From Desulfatitalea sp. BRH_c12 (GTDB taxonomy: Bacteria; Desulfobacterota; Desulfobacteria; Desulfobacterales; Desulfosarcinaceae): a stretch of 64,000 bases of DNA. Shown here in pieces: positions 37,127-45,833 of this stretch. The stretch is from contig LADR01000067.1 of NCBI GenBank assembly GCA_000961655.1, forward strand, positions 84,582 to 148,581. The letters run 5' to 3'. How positions within the stretch are numbered: the first letter of the stretch is position 1; each line of letters begins with the position of its first letter. The translations under genes and the position numbers were made by a program. The notes under the pieces are model-generated. The model was not told where the DNA came from and ran no database searches. It worked only from the letters and a program-made list of their open reading frames with translations.

Positions 37127-37573
37127 TTATTCCGATTCCCAATTGTTGATGTCCTTATTGTAATCTTCGCCGCCGGCCACGCCATCCGCGCCATATGACA
37201 TCAAATCGAAATCGCCATTGGCGCCAGGACTCATATAAACATAGTCATTGAGCCAGGGATCTTGGGGTACCTTGCCTTTTTCCAGATAACCGCCTTTGCG
37301 CCATTTTTTAGGAACATCACCGGATTGGGGCGGCGCAACCAGCGCCTCCAGCCCTTGTTCCGTGCTGGGATAGCGGCCATTGTCCAGTTTGTACATTTTC
37401 AGGGCGGAGCTCAGGCTTTCGATTTGAATTCTGGCCGCGCTGACTTTGGCGTCGTCGCCGCGTCCCATCAGTTTAGGCCCTACAATGCCGATCAGAAGGC
37501 CCAGTATGAGCATCACCACCAACAGTTCGATCAGCGTGAATCCTTTATTGTTGTCAGTATGAATTGTTTTCAT
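37127..37573 (-). CDS. gspG: Type II secretion major pseudopilin GspG
   Basis: A 148-residue major pseudopilin. The leader MKTIHTDNNKG is followed by FTLIELLVVMLILGLLIGIVGPKLMGRGDDAK. The C-terminal calcium-binding loop region DPWLNDYVYMSPGANGDFDLMSYGADGVAGGED is diagnostic. It polymerises to the pseudopilus rod. A 214-bp gap separates it from gspF upstream and may contain an extra promoter. Confidence 0.96.
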   Translation of the reverse strand: MKTIHTDNNKGFTLIELLVVMLILGLLIGIVGPKLMGRGDDAKVSAARIQIESLSSALKMYKLDNGRYPSTEQGLEALVAPPQSGDVPKKWRKGGYLEKGKVPQDPWLNDYVYMSPGANGDFDLMSYGADGVAGGEDYNKDINNWESE

Positions 37574-37787
37574 CGGTTGTTGTCATCCTCCATCGATTAC
37601 TTTATTGCGCCTGAATGAACGTCCTCGAACCGTGCCGATAGAGGCCACGGAGCTCGCCGCCGGCAACGGCATTTACGAATCGGGTCGATCTTACGTCCAT
37701 TGCATGGAACTTTCAACCCCCAGTGTAAAATTTGGGGAATTCACTAAAATGAAAAGGTTTTTTCCTTAAATTGGAGGGGAAATCCTA

Positions 37788-39017
37788 CTATCGAATCAAC
37801 TGATTCATTTCGAATATCGGTAAACAAATAGCCAGCACCACAAACAGCACAATGCAAGCCATGATCAATACCATGACGGGCTCGACCAGGGCCGTAAGCC
37901 GCATGGCCGTGGTCTCCACCTCTCTTTCGAAAACATCGGCCACCTTGTTGAGCATTTCTTCCAGATTGCCGCTCTGCTCACCGACCTGGATCATCTGAAT
38001 GGCCAGCGGTGGAAAGGCTTTGCCGACATCCAGGGCTTTGCCCAGCCCCTGGCCTTTACTCACTTCGGTCGACCCGTTGGCCACCACTTCTGCAAGGTAT
38101 ACGTTGCCCACGATATTCTGCACGATGCTCAGCGCCGGGAGCATGGAAATGCCGTTATCCAGCAGCGAACCCAGGGTTCGCGCGAAGCGCGCCGCGGCCA
38201 GCTTACGCACCAGGGATCCGAAAAGCGGCAGTGAGAGGACCTTGGTATCCATCCAACGGCGACCCTTCTCATTGCGATAGGTCGCGCGGATGCCGAGCAG
38301 CAAGGCGATGATCAGGAGCACCAGGGCCCACCAATAGGCTTGGAAAAAATCACTGGACCCAACCAGGATGCGGGTGGGCAGTGGCAAAGACTGTTTCATG
38401 TTTTCGAACATGGACATGATCTTGGGGGTCACATAGATCAAAAGAAACGATACGATCAGGCCACTGATCATCAGGATCAGCAGCGGATAGATCATCGCCG
38501 TGATCATGCGCGCTTTGAGCGCTTCATGTTTTTCGGTGATATCGGCCAGGCGCTCCAATACGATTTCCAGGGTGCCCGAGGACTCGCCGGACCCCACCAT
38601 ATTGACAAAAATAGGGGGGAACACATGTGGATACCGGCTCATGGCATTGGCGAAGGTACTGCCTTCGACCACCGTCGCCTTGACGCCGGCGATCACTTTT
38701 TTCAGAGCGGGACTGTTGATTTGTGTGATCAACGAATCCAATGCCGACACCAACGGAAAGCCTGCCCCGATCAGGGTGGCCAGCTGCCTGGTCATGATGG
38801 CCACTTCAGCCGGCCGCACGCGCGTAAACAGTTGGGAAAGCGCCAGGCGCCGGACATCGCTCTTTTCGACAGCGTTGTTTTTAACCTGGCGAAGGTTGAC
38901 CGGGTATTGTCCGCTCGATCGGATTTTTTGACGTGCAGCCGTTTCGCCGTCGGCGTCAATGATGCCTGTAATTGTCTTGCCCCTGGCATCCAGGGCTGTG
39001 TAGTCATAAATGGTCAT
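37788..39017 (-). CDS. gspF: Type II secretion inner-membrane platform protein GspF
   Basis: A 409-residue polytopic inner-membrane protein with two T2SSF domains, each ending in a helical hairpin (LLILMISGLIVSFLLIYVTP and VEPVMVLIMACIVLFVVLAICLP). It starts with the family N-terminus MTIYDYTALDARGKTITGIIDADG. Conserved FPLVSALDSL and SGNLEEML segments are present. The ATG at 39017 is taken because the family begins there; the frame is open 20 codons further. Confidence 0.94.
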   Translation of the reverse strand: MTIYDYTALDARGKTITGIIDADGETAARQKIRSSGQYPVNLRQVKNNAVEKSDVRRLALSQLFTRVRPAEVAIMTRQLATLIGAGFPLVSALDSLITQINSPALKKVIAGVKATVVEGSTFANAMSRYPHVFPPIFVNMVGSGESSGTLEIVLERLADITEKHEALKARMITAMIYPLLILMISGLIVSFLLIYVTPKIMSMFENMKQSLPLPTRILVGSSDFFQAYWWALVLLIIALLLGIRATYRNEKGRRWMDTKVLSLPLFGSLVRKLAAARFARTLGSLLDNGISMLPALSIVQNIVGNVYLAEVVANGSTEVSKGQGLGKALDVGKAFPPLAIQMIQVGEQSGNLEEMLNKVADVFEREVETTAMRLTALVEPVMVLIMACIVLFVVLAICLPIFEMNQLIR

Positions 39018-39081
39018 AGAATTTCTTTGCGTGGACCCTTTTTGGGATTTCGGAATGGAACCCGATTTTTTCAGCAAACGA

Positions 39082-40437
39082 CTATGCTTCTTTAACGAAA
39101 GCCGCTGCGAAGAAACCGTCCATCCGATGCCGATGGGGAAAGGTATTCAGCCAACCGCGCGGGGTCAGCACTATATCGGACCGGGTCACTCTATCCATGC
39201 TGGGGCTGTGTATAACAAACTCCGGCCGGTTTTGCAAAAAGGCATTTACGACCGCTTCATTTTCCTCCGGCTCGAAGCTGCATACCGCATAAACCAGGAT
39301 GCCGCCAGGCCGAAGATGACGGCCGGCTGTGTCGAGCAAGGCGATCTGGCGCCGCTGGCAGCGCTTTAGATCCGCGCGGTTCACGGTCCATTTGCCATCG
39401 GGATTTTTTTGTAGAACCCCCAAGCCGGAGCAGGGTGCATCGACCAGGATGCGATCGAAAAGAGGCAGGTCGTCCAACGCGGCGGAAGGGGCTTCCAGGT
39501 CGATACGGCGCGAAGAGACGATGTCGACCCCAAGACGCTGCATTTCTTTGTTCAGGCGATCCAGCTTGACGGCATTCAGGTCTGTGGCTATCAAGGTGCC
39601 GCGATTGTTCATCAGTTGCGCCAGGTGGGCCGTTTTGGTGCCCAGGCCCGCGCAGGCGTCCCAGACGGTCTCGCCGGGCAGCGGCGCCAGAAAGTGCGCC
39701 ACGAGTTGGGCGGCTTCGTCCTGCACCTGAAACCATCCATCCTGAAAGGCGCGCCACTGGGGCAGGGGCCGGGCCACCCCATTCAGGACAATGCCTTCGG
39801 GAGTATGCTCGGTAGGGACGGCGTTGAGCGTTTCCTCCCCAATGGCAGCGAGCAGGTTTGCCCGATCCGTTTTGAGCGAATTGACACGCAGGGGTATCGG
39901 CGGGATGGTGTTGATGGCATCGCCAAGCTGTTCGCTTTCATGCGGGCCGAAGCGTGCTAACCAGCGCTTTGCCAGCCAGCGCGGCAACGCGTGGCGGACC
40001 GACAGGGCCAGTTCGGGAGCAACGGCCGGGTCCGGCCAGGGGATCATCGACTGGTTCCGGATCGCATTGCGCAGCAGGCCGTTGACAAAACCGGCCGACC
40101 AGGCACGCTCATTTTGCTTGGTCATCTCGACGGCTGTGTGGACAGCGGCGGAAACCGGTATCCGGTCGAGGTGCTGCATCTGAAAGAGCGCCATGCGAAA
40201 TATGATGCGCACCTGCGCGTCGATCTTGCCGGGTTTGCTGGCCAGATGATCGATACAATAATCCAGGCGGCTCTGCCAGCGCAACGTGCCATATACCAAC
40301 GCATGCACGAGTGCCCGATCGGCCTTGTTTAATGGCGTGATGCGCGGCTCGGCCTCATCCAGCCAATAGTCCAGGGGCTGGCGGCCCAAAGAGACCTGGT
40401 TGAGCAGATCGAAGGCGATTTGGCGTGCGTTAGCCAT
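39082..40437 (-). CDS. rsmB: 16S rRNA m5C967-type methyltransferase RsmB
   Basis: A 451-residue RNA methyltransferase. The N-terminal NusB-like helical domain (ARQIAFDLLNQV, HALVYGTLRW) is fused to the methyltransferase with SAM motif WDACAGLGTKTAHLAQLM. The two catalytic cysteines are in VDAPCSGLGVLQKNPD and VYAVCSFEPEENE. It is in the conserved def-fmt-rsmB order. It lies 64 bp upstream of gspF on the same strand, so the secretion cluster may read through from it. Confidence 0.95.
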   Translation of the reverse strand: MANARQIAFDLLNQVSLGRQPLDYWLDEAEPRITPLNKADRALVHALVYGTLRWQSRLDYCIDHLASKPGKIDAQVRIIFRMALFQMQHLDRIPVSAAVHTAVEMTKQNERAWSAGFVNGLLRNAIRNQSMIPWPDPAVAPELALSVRHALPRWLAKRWLARFGPHESEQLGDAINTIPPIPLRVNSLKTDRANLLAAIGEETLNAVPTEHTPEGIVLNGVARPLPQWRAFQDGWFQVQDEAAQLVAHFLAPLPGETVWDACAGLGTKTAHLAQLMNNRGTLIATDLNAVKLDRLNKEMQRLGVDIVSSRRIDLEAPSAALDDLPLFDRILVDAPCSGLGVLQKNPDGKWTVNRADLKRCQRRQIALLDTAGRHLRPGGILVYAVCSFEPEENEAVVNAFLQNRPEFVIHSPSMDRVTRSDIVLTPRGWLNTFPHRHRMDGFFAAAFVKEA

Positions 40438-40440
40438 GCT

Positions 40441-41379
40441 TCAGGTCAGCACCGTTCCTGGCGGCAGGGGATGTCCCCGCAGAAAATCCTTGATGGGCAA
40501 CCGTTTTCCCGACTCGCTCTGAATTTCATCGAGGAACAGGACGCCCTGATTGGTCGCAATGCGCAATTCATCGGGGAAGCCAGGCACCACTGTACCCGAT
40601 GGCGCCGGCAAAAGCGTCTCTTCAGCTGCGTGGGCCTTCAGGATCTTCAAACGCTTGCCATTTAATAGGCAAAAGGCTCCCGGCCAAGGGGTCATGGCGC
40701 GCACGAAAGCGTCCAGGCGTCCGGCCGGCTGGTGCCAGCGAACGTGACCGTCCTCTTTTTTCAGCATGGGTGCATAGGTAGCGTCATCGTGGCGCTGTGC
40801 ACGGGGAAAAAGGGTGCCTGCCTTCAACTGGGCCAGCGTGTCCATCAGTAACTCGGCCCCCATGCGCGAAAGGCGCCGCAACAGCGTATCCGCCGTATCA
40901 TCGGGACTGATAGCGGTTTCGGCACGCAACAGGATGTCTCCGGTATCCACGCCGCTGTCCATCAGCATTGTGGTGACGCCGGTTTTCTGTTCACCCCGGA
41001 TCATGGCCCACTGGACGGGCGCAGGTCCCCGGTACTTGGGCAGCAGCGAGCCGTGAATATTGATTGCGCCATGCCGCGGAATTTTCAGGACGCTCACCGG
41101 CAGTATTTGTCCGAACGCCACAACGACCATGAAGTCGGGTCGAAGTTCTTGCAGGCGGGCCACAAAGGCGGGCTCTCGAATTTTGGCTGGTTGGGCCACT
41201 GCAAAGCCGAGTTGCTGCGCTGCCTGTTTGACCGGTGGCGCAGCGAGACTGCGGCCTCTGCCTTTGGGGCGGTCGGGTTGGGTCACAACCAGCGACACAT
41301 CGCAGCCCGCCGCATGCAGCGCATGCAGCGGCGGCACTGCAAAATCCGGGGTTCCCATGAAGACGATGGATGTTTTCAC
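40441..41379 (-). CDS. fmt: Methionyl-tRNA formyltransferase
   Basis: A 312-residue Fmt that formylates initiator Met-tRNA. Marks are VFMGTPDFAVPPLHAL at the start, the folate site HGSLLPKYRGPAPVQWAM and the catalytic segment with DSGVDTGDILL. The length is normal. The start is GTG, two bases behind the def stop, and rsmB follows after 3 bp. Confidence 0.97.
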   Translation of the reverse strand: MKTSIVFMGTPDFAVPPLHALHAAGCDVSLVVTQPDRPKGRGRSLAAPPVKQAAQQLGFAVAQPAKIREPAFVARLQELRPDFMVVVAFGQILPVSVLKIPRHGAINIHGSLLPKYRGPAPVQWAMIRGEQKTGVTTMLMDSGVDTGDILLRAETAISPDDTADTLLRRLSRMGAELLMDTLAQLKAGTLFPRAQRHDDATYAPMLKKEDGHVRWHQPAGRLDAFVRAMTPWPGAFCLLNGKRLKILKAHAAEETLLPAPSGTVVPGFPDELRIATNQGVLFLDEIQSESGKRLPIKDFLRGHPLPPGTVLT

Positions 41380-41381
41380 GC

Positions 41382-41897
41382 CTATTCTCCCTGATGCTTG
41401 AGGTATTTCTTCACGCGGCGTGTATACAACTGGCGTTTCAGGGCACTGATGCGGTCAATAAACAAGGTGCCGTTCAGATGATCGATTTCATGTTGCAGCA
41501 CAATCGCCATAAACCCCTCGGCCTCAAAACGCAGCGGCTTGCCGTCGCGGTCGACGCCTTCGACCAGAATGTTGGCCGACCGGGTCACATCTGCCCTGAA
41601 ATCAGGAACGCTGAGGCAGCCTTCGTTTTCGGACAGGATCTGACCTTCCTGGGCCAAAATTCTGGGATTGATCAGAACGTGCAGATCGCGGCCATCTTCC
41701 TTGTCGGCGACATCGTAGACCAGCAGGCTTTTGTCCAGGCCGACCTGCACGGCAGCCAGTCCCACGCCGGGAGCCTGGTACATGGTGTCGGACATCCGAT
41801 CGATAATAGCCTGCAATTCTCCGTCGATCTGCTCAACGGGCCGGGCGGTTTTTTTCAGAAACGTGTCCGGAAATGTTAAAATATCTAAGAGGCTCAC
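41382..41897 (-). CDS. def: Peptide deformylase
   Basis: A 171-residue metalloenzyme that removes the formyl group from nascent proteins. All three motifs are present: [17 protein letters not shown] with the metal cysteine, and QHEIDHLNG with the HExxH. The start is GTG, on the base after the stop of the flippase-like gene, with AAAGGAG placed inside that gene's end. Confidence 0.97.
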   Translation of the reverse strand: MSLLDILTFPDTFLKKTARPVEQIDGELQAIIDRMSDTMYQAPGVGLAAVQVGLDKSLLVYDVADKEDGRDLHVLINPRILAQEGQILSENEGCLSVPDFRADVTRSANILVEGVDRDGKPLRFEAEGFMAIVLQHEIDHLNGTLFIDRISALKRQLYTRRVKKYLKHQGE

Positions 41898-42998
41898 TTA
41901 CATAACTCCTTTGAGCTTTAAATCCTGGGTGCCGGTTTTCGACCTGTAGGATAAATGCAAAATATTGACGCTGGTGACCAGGGCTGAAATCAAACCAATA
42001 AGGATCACTGGAAATAATTGTACAGCATGATTGACCAGCGTAAAGCCGGCCGCATCCCTTTGATTGACCCCAAACAAGGCCAGCGCGAACACACCGCCGG
42101 CTTCCCACACGCCCCAGAAACCAGGAACTGAAGGCAGGGCGATGAAAAAACAGACAATCACCATGGTGGTGGTCATTTCCCAAAACGTCAGATCGATTCC
42201 GGGACACCCTAAAGAAAAAACATAATACGAAAGCGCTCCCACTGTCCAGATCGCCATGGTCAGGGCCAGGCACGCCAGCGCGCGGGGTGGGTGACCGACC
42301 AAACTCAATCCTTTGGCAAAGCTTTCCAGCCACCCGATCAAAGCGCTGCCAATGCGCCGGACGGCGGCATGCAGGCGCGGACCGGCTATGATGGTCATGC
42401 CGACGGACGCTTCTATCAAGCCGATCATCCAGCGGCGCGGTGCGGAAAAGGCCAACGCCGACAATCCGAGCAAAAGCACCACGCTGATACGGATCATGGC
42501 CCAGGCGGCCGTCTGCAGCGTCCGGCTGTTCAGGTGCAGTCCGCCGACCGCTACATCCAAATCGGGGCGGCTGCTGACCGTGCTGAAGACTGCCGCGAAC
42601 AGGCCGATGAGAACAATCATGTCAAACACCCGCTCGGCAGCCACAGTGGCAAGCCCGGTGCCGAACGCCACCGCCCGTTCTTTTTTCAGAATGGCAGGAC
42701 GCGCCAGTTCGCCGACGCGTCCCGGCAGAATACAGTTCATCATGAAACCGATCATCAGTGGGTGGAATGCCTGCCAGAACCCTATTGCGAGGGTGTCTTG
42801 CAAGATCAAGCGCCAGCGAAGCGTACGCAATAAGTAGGTCAGCACGGCCAGGGCGGTTGAAGGGATCAGCCAGACATAAGATATGGAACCCATGTAGGCA
42901 GCCAGTTCGGCCAGAGGCACATTGCGGAAGGCCAAGTACAGCGTGGCCGCGGACAGCAAGCCGCCGAGCAGCAGTGAAAGAATGATTTTCCTGGTCAT
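41898..42998 (-). CDS. Lysylphosphatidylglycerol-synthase-TM/flippase-like membrane protein
   Basis: A 366-residue polytopic membrane protein (about eight hydrophobic spans) of the UPF0104 / LPG_synthase_TM group. Characteristic segments are VLTYLLRTLRWRLIL, GFMMNCILPGRVGELARPAIL, AAERVFDMIVLIGLF and SVPGFWGVWEAG. Members of the group include the flippase half of MprF and many uncharacterised lipid-linked proteins. There is no catalytic GNAT half here. It sits between ribF and def in one operon. Confidence 0.85.
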   Translation of the reverse strand: MTRKIILSLLLGGLLSAATLYLAFRNVPLAELAAYMGSISYVWLIPSTALAVLTYLLRTLRWRLILQDTLAIGFWQAFHPLMIGFMMNCILPGRVGELARPAILKKERAVAFGTGLATVAAERVFDMIVLIGLFAAVFSTVSSRPDLDVAVGGLHLNSRTLQTAAWAMIRISVVLLLGLSALAFSAPRRWMIGLIEASVGMTIIAGPRLHAAVRRIGSALIGWLESFAKGLSLVGHPPRALACLALTMAIWTVGALSYYVFSLGCPGIDLTFWEMTTTMVIVCFFIALPSVPGFWGVWEAGGVFALALFGVNQRDAAGFTLVNHAVQLFPVILIGLISALVTSVNILHLSYRSKTGTQDLKLKGVM

Positions 42999-43021
42999 AG
43001 ATCCCCGCGATCACAATGCCA

Positions 43022-43966
43022 CTACAGCAGGTCGGCCAACACCTCGCGGGCATGGGCGACATCTTTATGGATTTGCAAGGCCAGCGCGTCGATGCTGTTG
43101 AATTTGATTTCATCCCGCAGTCGCTGGATGAAATTGACCCGGATCGGATCGCCATATATCGTTTGGTGGAAATCCAGGATGTGCACCTCGACCGTAAACT
43201 GATGATCGTCGAAGGTCGGACTGAAGCCGATGTTCGCAACACCCTTGTAGGTGCTACCGCCGTGTTCGACGGTCACTGCATAGATCCCTTGCTTGGGGCA
43301 CAATTCGTCTTGTAGGTGAATATTGGCCGTGGGAAACCCCAGTAATTTCCCACCCCGATTGCGTCCGCCAGCCACCAGACCGTGGATCTGATAGTAGCGG
43401 CCCAGCATCCGCTTGGCCTCTTCCATCCGGCCGTCCATGACCCGTTGGCGGATATGGGTGCTGCTGATGCGGTCGGCATCGCCGGTAACACCTTGAATCC
43501 AATCAATCACCAGGACTTCGAAGCCCATCTCTGCAGCCCATTGGCGCAGCAATCCAAGATTGCCCTCGCGGTTACGGCCGAACGAGTAGTCCCTGCCGAC
43601 CACCATCGCGCGCATGCCGAGGCGTTCGAGCAAGAGATCCACCACGAAGCTGCGCGCCGAAATGGCGGCAAACGCATGCGTAAAGGGGATGCACAGCAGT
43701 ACGTCGATGCCGGTCTTGGCGATTAGCTCGGCTTTCTGATCCGCCATGGTGATCATGGGCGGCCGCGCGCCATTGGGCGCCAACACGTGCAGTGGGTGCG
43801 GGTCGAATGTCATGGCCACTGAGGTGCCGCCGACCGCCTCCGCTTTTTCGATTACCGTATGGAACAGAGCTTGATGACCAATGTGCACACCATCGAAATT
43901 GCCGATGGTGATGACCGCGTTCTTGAGTGGACGTTCAATCTCTTCCAGACTACTGATTATATCCAT
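43022..43966 (-). CDS. ribF: Bifunctional riboflavin kinase / FAD synthetase
   Basis: A 314-residue RibF making FMN and FAD. The adenylyltransferase half has ITIGNFDGVHIGHQALF and the SSTHIRQ motif. The kinase half has GGRNRGGKLLGFPTANI and the C-terminal VHILDFHQTIYGDPIRV. The ATG at 43966 is used because the family begins there and GGAAG lies upstream. The frame runs on to 44245, but that extension is antisense to a tRNA and an integrase and is not coding. It opens the def-fmt-rsmB run. Confidence 0.95.
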   Translation of the reverse strand: MDIISSLEEIERPLKNAVITIGNFDGVHIGHQALFHTVIEKAEAVGGTSVAMTFDPHPLHVLAPNGARPPMITMADQKAELIAKTGIDVLLCIPFTHAFAAISARSFVVDLLLERLGMRAMVVGRDYSFGRNREGNLGLLRQWAAEMGFEVLVIDWIQGVTGDADRISSTHIRQRVMDGRMEEAKRMLGRYYQIHGLVAGGRNRGGKLLGFPTANIHLQDELCPKQGIYAVTVEHGGSTYKGVANIGFSPTFDDHQFTVEVHILDFHQTIYGDPIRVNFIQRLRDEIKFNSIDALALQIHKDVAHAREVLADLL

Positions 43967-43995
43967 AATGATCTTCCGAACAGCGCAAATTATAC

Positions 43996-44024
43996 TTGAC
44001 ACCAAAAACGAATCCATATATTTA
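43996..44024 (+). promoter_or_regulatory. Candidate promoter of tRNA-Leu
   Basis: TTGACA at 43996-44001 followed by TATATT/TATTTA at 44017-44024. The start point would lie about 40 bp before the tRNA and divergent from ribF. Confidence 0.5.
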
Positions 44025-44069
44025 ATGCATCTTCCGGACGAAAGCAATGCTTTAAAAACGGCCGGAAAT

Positions 44070-44156
44070 GCCGAAGTGGCGGAACTGGTAGACGCGCTAG
44101 GTTCAGGGTCTAGTTGGGGTTTCTCAGTGGGAGTTCGAGTCTCCCCTTCGGCACCA
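44070..44156 (+). tRNA. tRNA-Leu (CAG), integration target
   Basis: An 87-nt class II tRNA with acceptor GCCGAAG/CTTCGGC, D-arm TGGCGGAACTGGTAGACGC, anticodon loop TTCAGGG (CAG), a long variable arm, T-loop AGTTCGAGTCTC and encoded CCA. An integrase gene converges on its 3' end 30 bp away, so its 3' end is the probable attachment core. The tRNA itself looks intact. Confidence 0.96.
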
Positions 44157-44168
44157 AAAACAAATATG

Positions 44169-44194
44169 GGCCGTAATCTTAGATGGTTACGGCC
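44169..44194 (+). terminator. Terminator shared by tRNA-Leu and the integrase
   Basis: Perfect arms GGCCGTAA and TTACGGCC with a 10-base loop, followed by TATTTGCTTTTGC. The right arm contains the stop codon of the convergent integrase gene. Confidence 0.65.
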
Positions 44195-45338
44195 TATTTG
44201 CTTTTGCAGGGTGCAGATGGGGTGCAGCGGGGTGCTCATCATCAAGACGGTTAACTGCAGCCCTGTTGCTGCTCGGAATCAGATGTCCGTAAATATCGAC
44301 CGTCATCTTTATGCTTGAGTGCCCCATCTGTTCCTTTACGTAAACCAGGCTTTCATTGTTGGTCAGCAAAATGCTTGCGAACGTGTGCCGCATATCATGA
44401 ACTCTAACCTTTCTGATGCCGGCTTTTTGAAGTATCTTATTATAATGGTTGGTGACTGTATTTTTCGGAATGGGTTTGCCATTTCGAATGAATACGTACT
44501 CTGCAAGTTCACCTGCCCCGTTCTGTAAAGTTTCACGTTTGCGTTGAGTCAACAGCTGCCTCAGCGTTTCTGCAAGCTGATCGGACATATCGACGCGGCG
44601 GATTTTTTCCGTTTTGGTTTTGTTTATTTTACCTCGCCTGGTCGAACGCTGGACAACGATGTATTTACCAGTCCAATCCACATCGCTCCATTTCAAAGAC
44701 AAAATTTCACCGATTCGCATCCCAGTTCTAAAACAGCACAGGAAAAGAGGGAAAAAGTCAGCGGAAATTTTTCGGCAAGTGCTTAAAAAATTTGCGACCT
44801 CCGACGGGGTTAGGGGATTGATCGCGGATCTTTTGTCTCTATCTAATTTTAACCTCCTGAGAATCCCTGATGAAGGATTTACCTGGAGCAACTCATCATC
44901 GATGGCATGGTTGAAGGCTCCGCTGATTACATCACGAGCCAAGGCAATTGATGCACGACTCAACCCTTTATTATGCAGCGATAGCAACAGATCTCGTATG
45001 TCGCTTCGCTTTATTTCGTCCATTGGTTTTTTACCGATGGTCGGGAGCACGTGATCAAGCGCTTGGCTATAGCGTTCGTACGTAGATTCGCGTCTTAATG
45101 GCTTGATGTATGATTCTATCCATATCTTTGTGTATTCTTCAAATAAGGGCACTTGTTCAGTTTCATTTTTTTTGAGGTTAAAATCACCCAGTGCTATCTT
45201 GGCCTTAATTAATTCCGCCGCTTCCTGTGCTTTTTTGCGATCCTTTCCAACTTTTTTAGACGTTCGCTTACCGTCATGAGTGATGAAAAGCCACCACTCC
45301 CCTGAACCTTTTACCTTCTCTCTTACTTTTACTCCCAT
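44187..45338 (-). CDS. Tyrosine site-specific integrase
   Basis: A 384-residue phage-type integrase. An N-terminal Arm-DNA domain (KVREKVKGSGEWWLFITHDG) and a core-binding SAM-like domain (YTKIWIESYIKPLRRESTYERYSQAL) precede the catalytic domain. That domain has Arg in FRTGMRIGE, HxxR in HDMRHTFAS, the GHSSIKMT His, and Tyr in DIYGHL. The ATG at 45338 follows GGAGTACCACCA. It converges on tRNA-Leu, the usual arrangement for an element inserted in a tRNA 3' end. Confidence 0.95.
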   Translation of the reverse strand: MGVKVREKVKGSGEWWLFITHDGKRTSKKVGKDRKKAQEAAELIKAKIALGDFNLKKNETEQVPLFEEYTKIWIESYIKPLRRESTYERYSQALDHVLPTIGKKPMDEIKRSDIRDLLLSLHNKGLSRASIALARDVISGAFNHAIDDELLQVNPSSGILRRLKLDRDKRSAINPLTPSEVANFLSTCRKISADFFPLFLCCFRTGMRIGEILSLKWSDVDWTGKYIVVQRSTRRGKINKTKTEKIRRVDMSDQLAETLRQLLTQRKRETLQNGAGELAEYVFIRNGKPIPKNTVTNHYNKILQKAGIRKVRVHDMRHTFASILLTNNESLVYVKEQMGHSSIKMTVDIYGHLIPSSNRAAVNRLDDEHPAAPHLHPAKANRP

Positions 45339-45634
45339 TGGTGGTACTCCTTTTTTAGTTGTTGCTCTTATGATAGCGATTTTTAAATAAATGTCTAGGA
45401 TAAAACACAAACATCATTTTTAGGCACGAAAGGGCTTTTGAATGACGATCTTTCCCAGACTGAATGTGACGCCCGAATTAAACTGATGAAATCGAAGTCG
45501 ATCCCAACTAAAATGACAAAGCCACTTCAGACTTGGGGTCTTCCGTGGCTGCCGGTGTTGAAAATAGGGAAGGGAGTGAGGCCCGCCGGCGCGCGGCGCC
45601 GGCAGACCCCATCATCCCAACGTGTGCTTTATTT

Positions 45635-45833
45635 CGTCCCAGGCGTCCTAAGTGTTCCTACCTCCTGGGACGGCTATCTCTCTGTTTTCACTGTATCCGT
45701 CCTAATCGTCCTATTTGTCCTATTAATTTTCACTTTAAAATTTTTAGCTACATACCCCCTGCACAGGGTACCAGTCAGCTCTATGCAAAGTTCAAATTTA
45801 ATAGGCCGTCTGGGACGTCTGGGACGTCAATCC
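45635..45833. repeat. Clustered 9-bp iterons between integrase and primase genes
   Basis: Three clusters of 9-bp direct repeats: CGTCCCAGG and CGTCCTAAG at 45635-45652; CGTCCTAAT, CGTCCTATT and TGTCCTATT at 45698-45724; CGTCTGGGA twice plus CGTCAATCC at 45807-45833. The last cluster reads CGTCCCAGA on the minus strand, so both orientations occur. An AT-rich stretch lies between the second and third clusters (45721-45755). The layout next to a primase-helicase gene resembles a replication origin. Confidence 0.65.

Noticed and set aside
43967..44245. N-terminal extension of RibF containing GAEGETRTPTEKPQ
   Set aside because: This peptide is the antisense translation of tRNA-Leu and the integrase end. 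RibF begins naturally at 43966 with its own ribosome-binding site.
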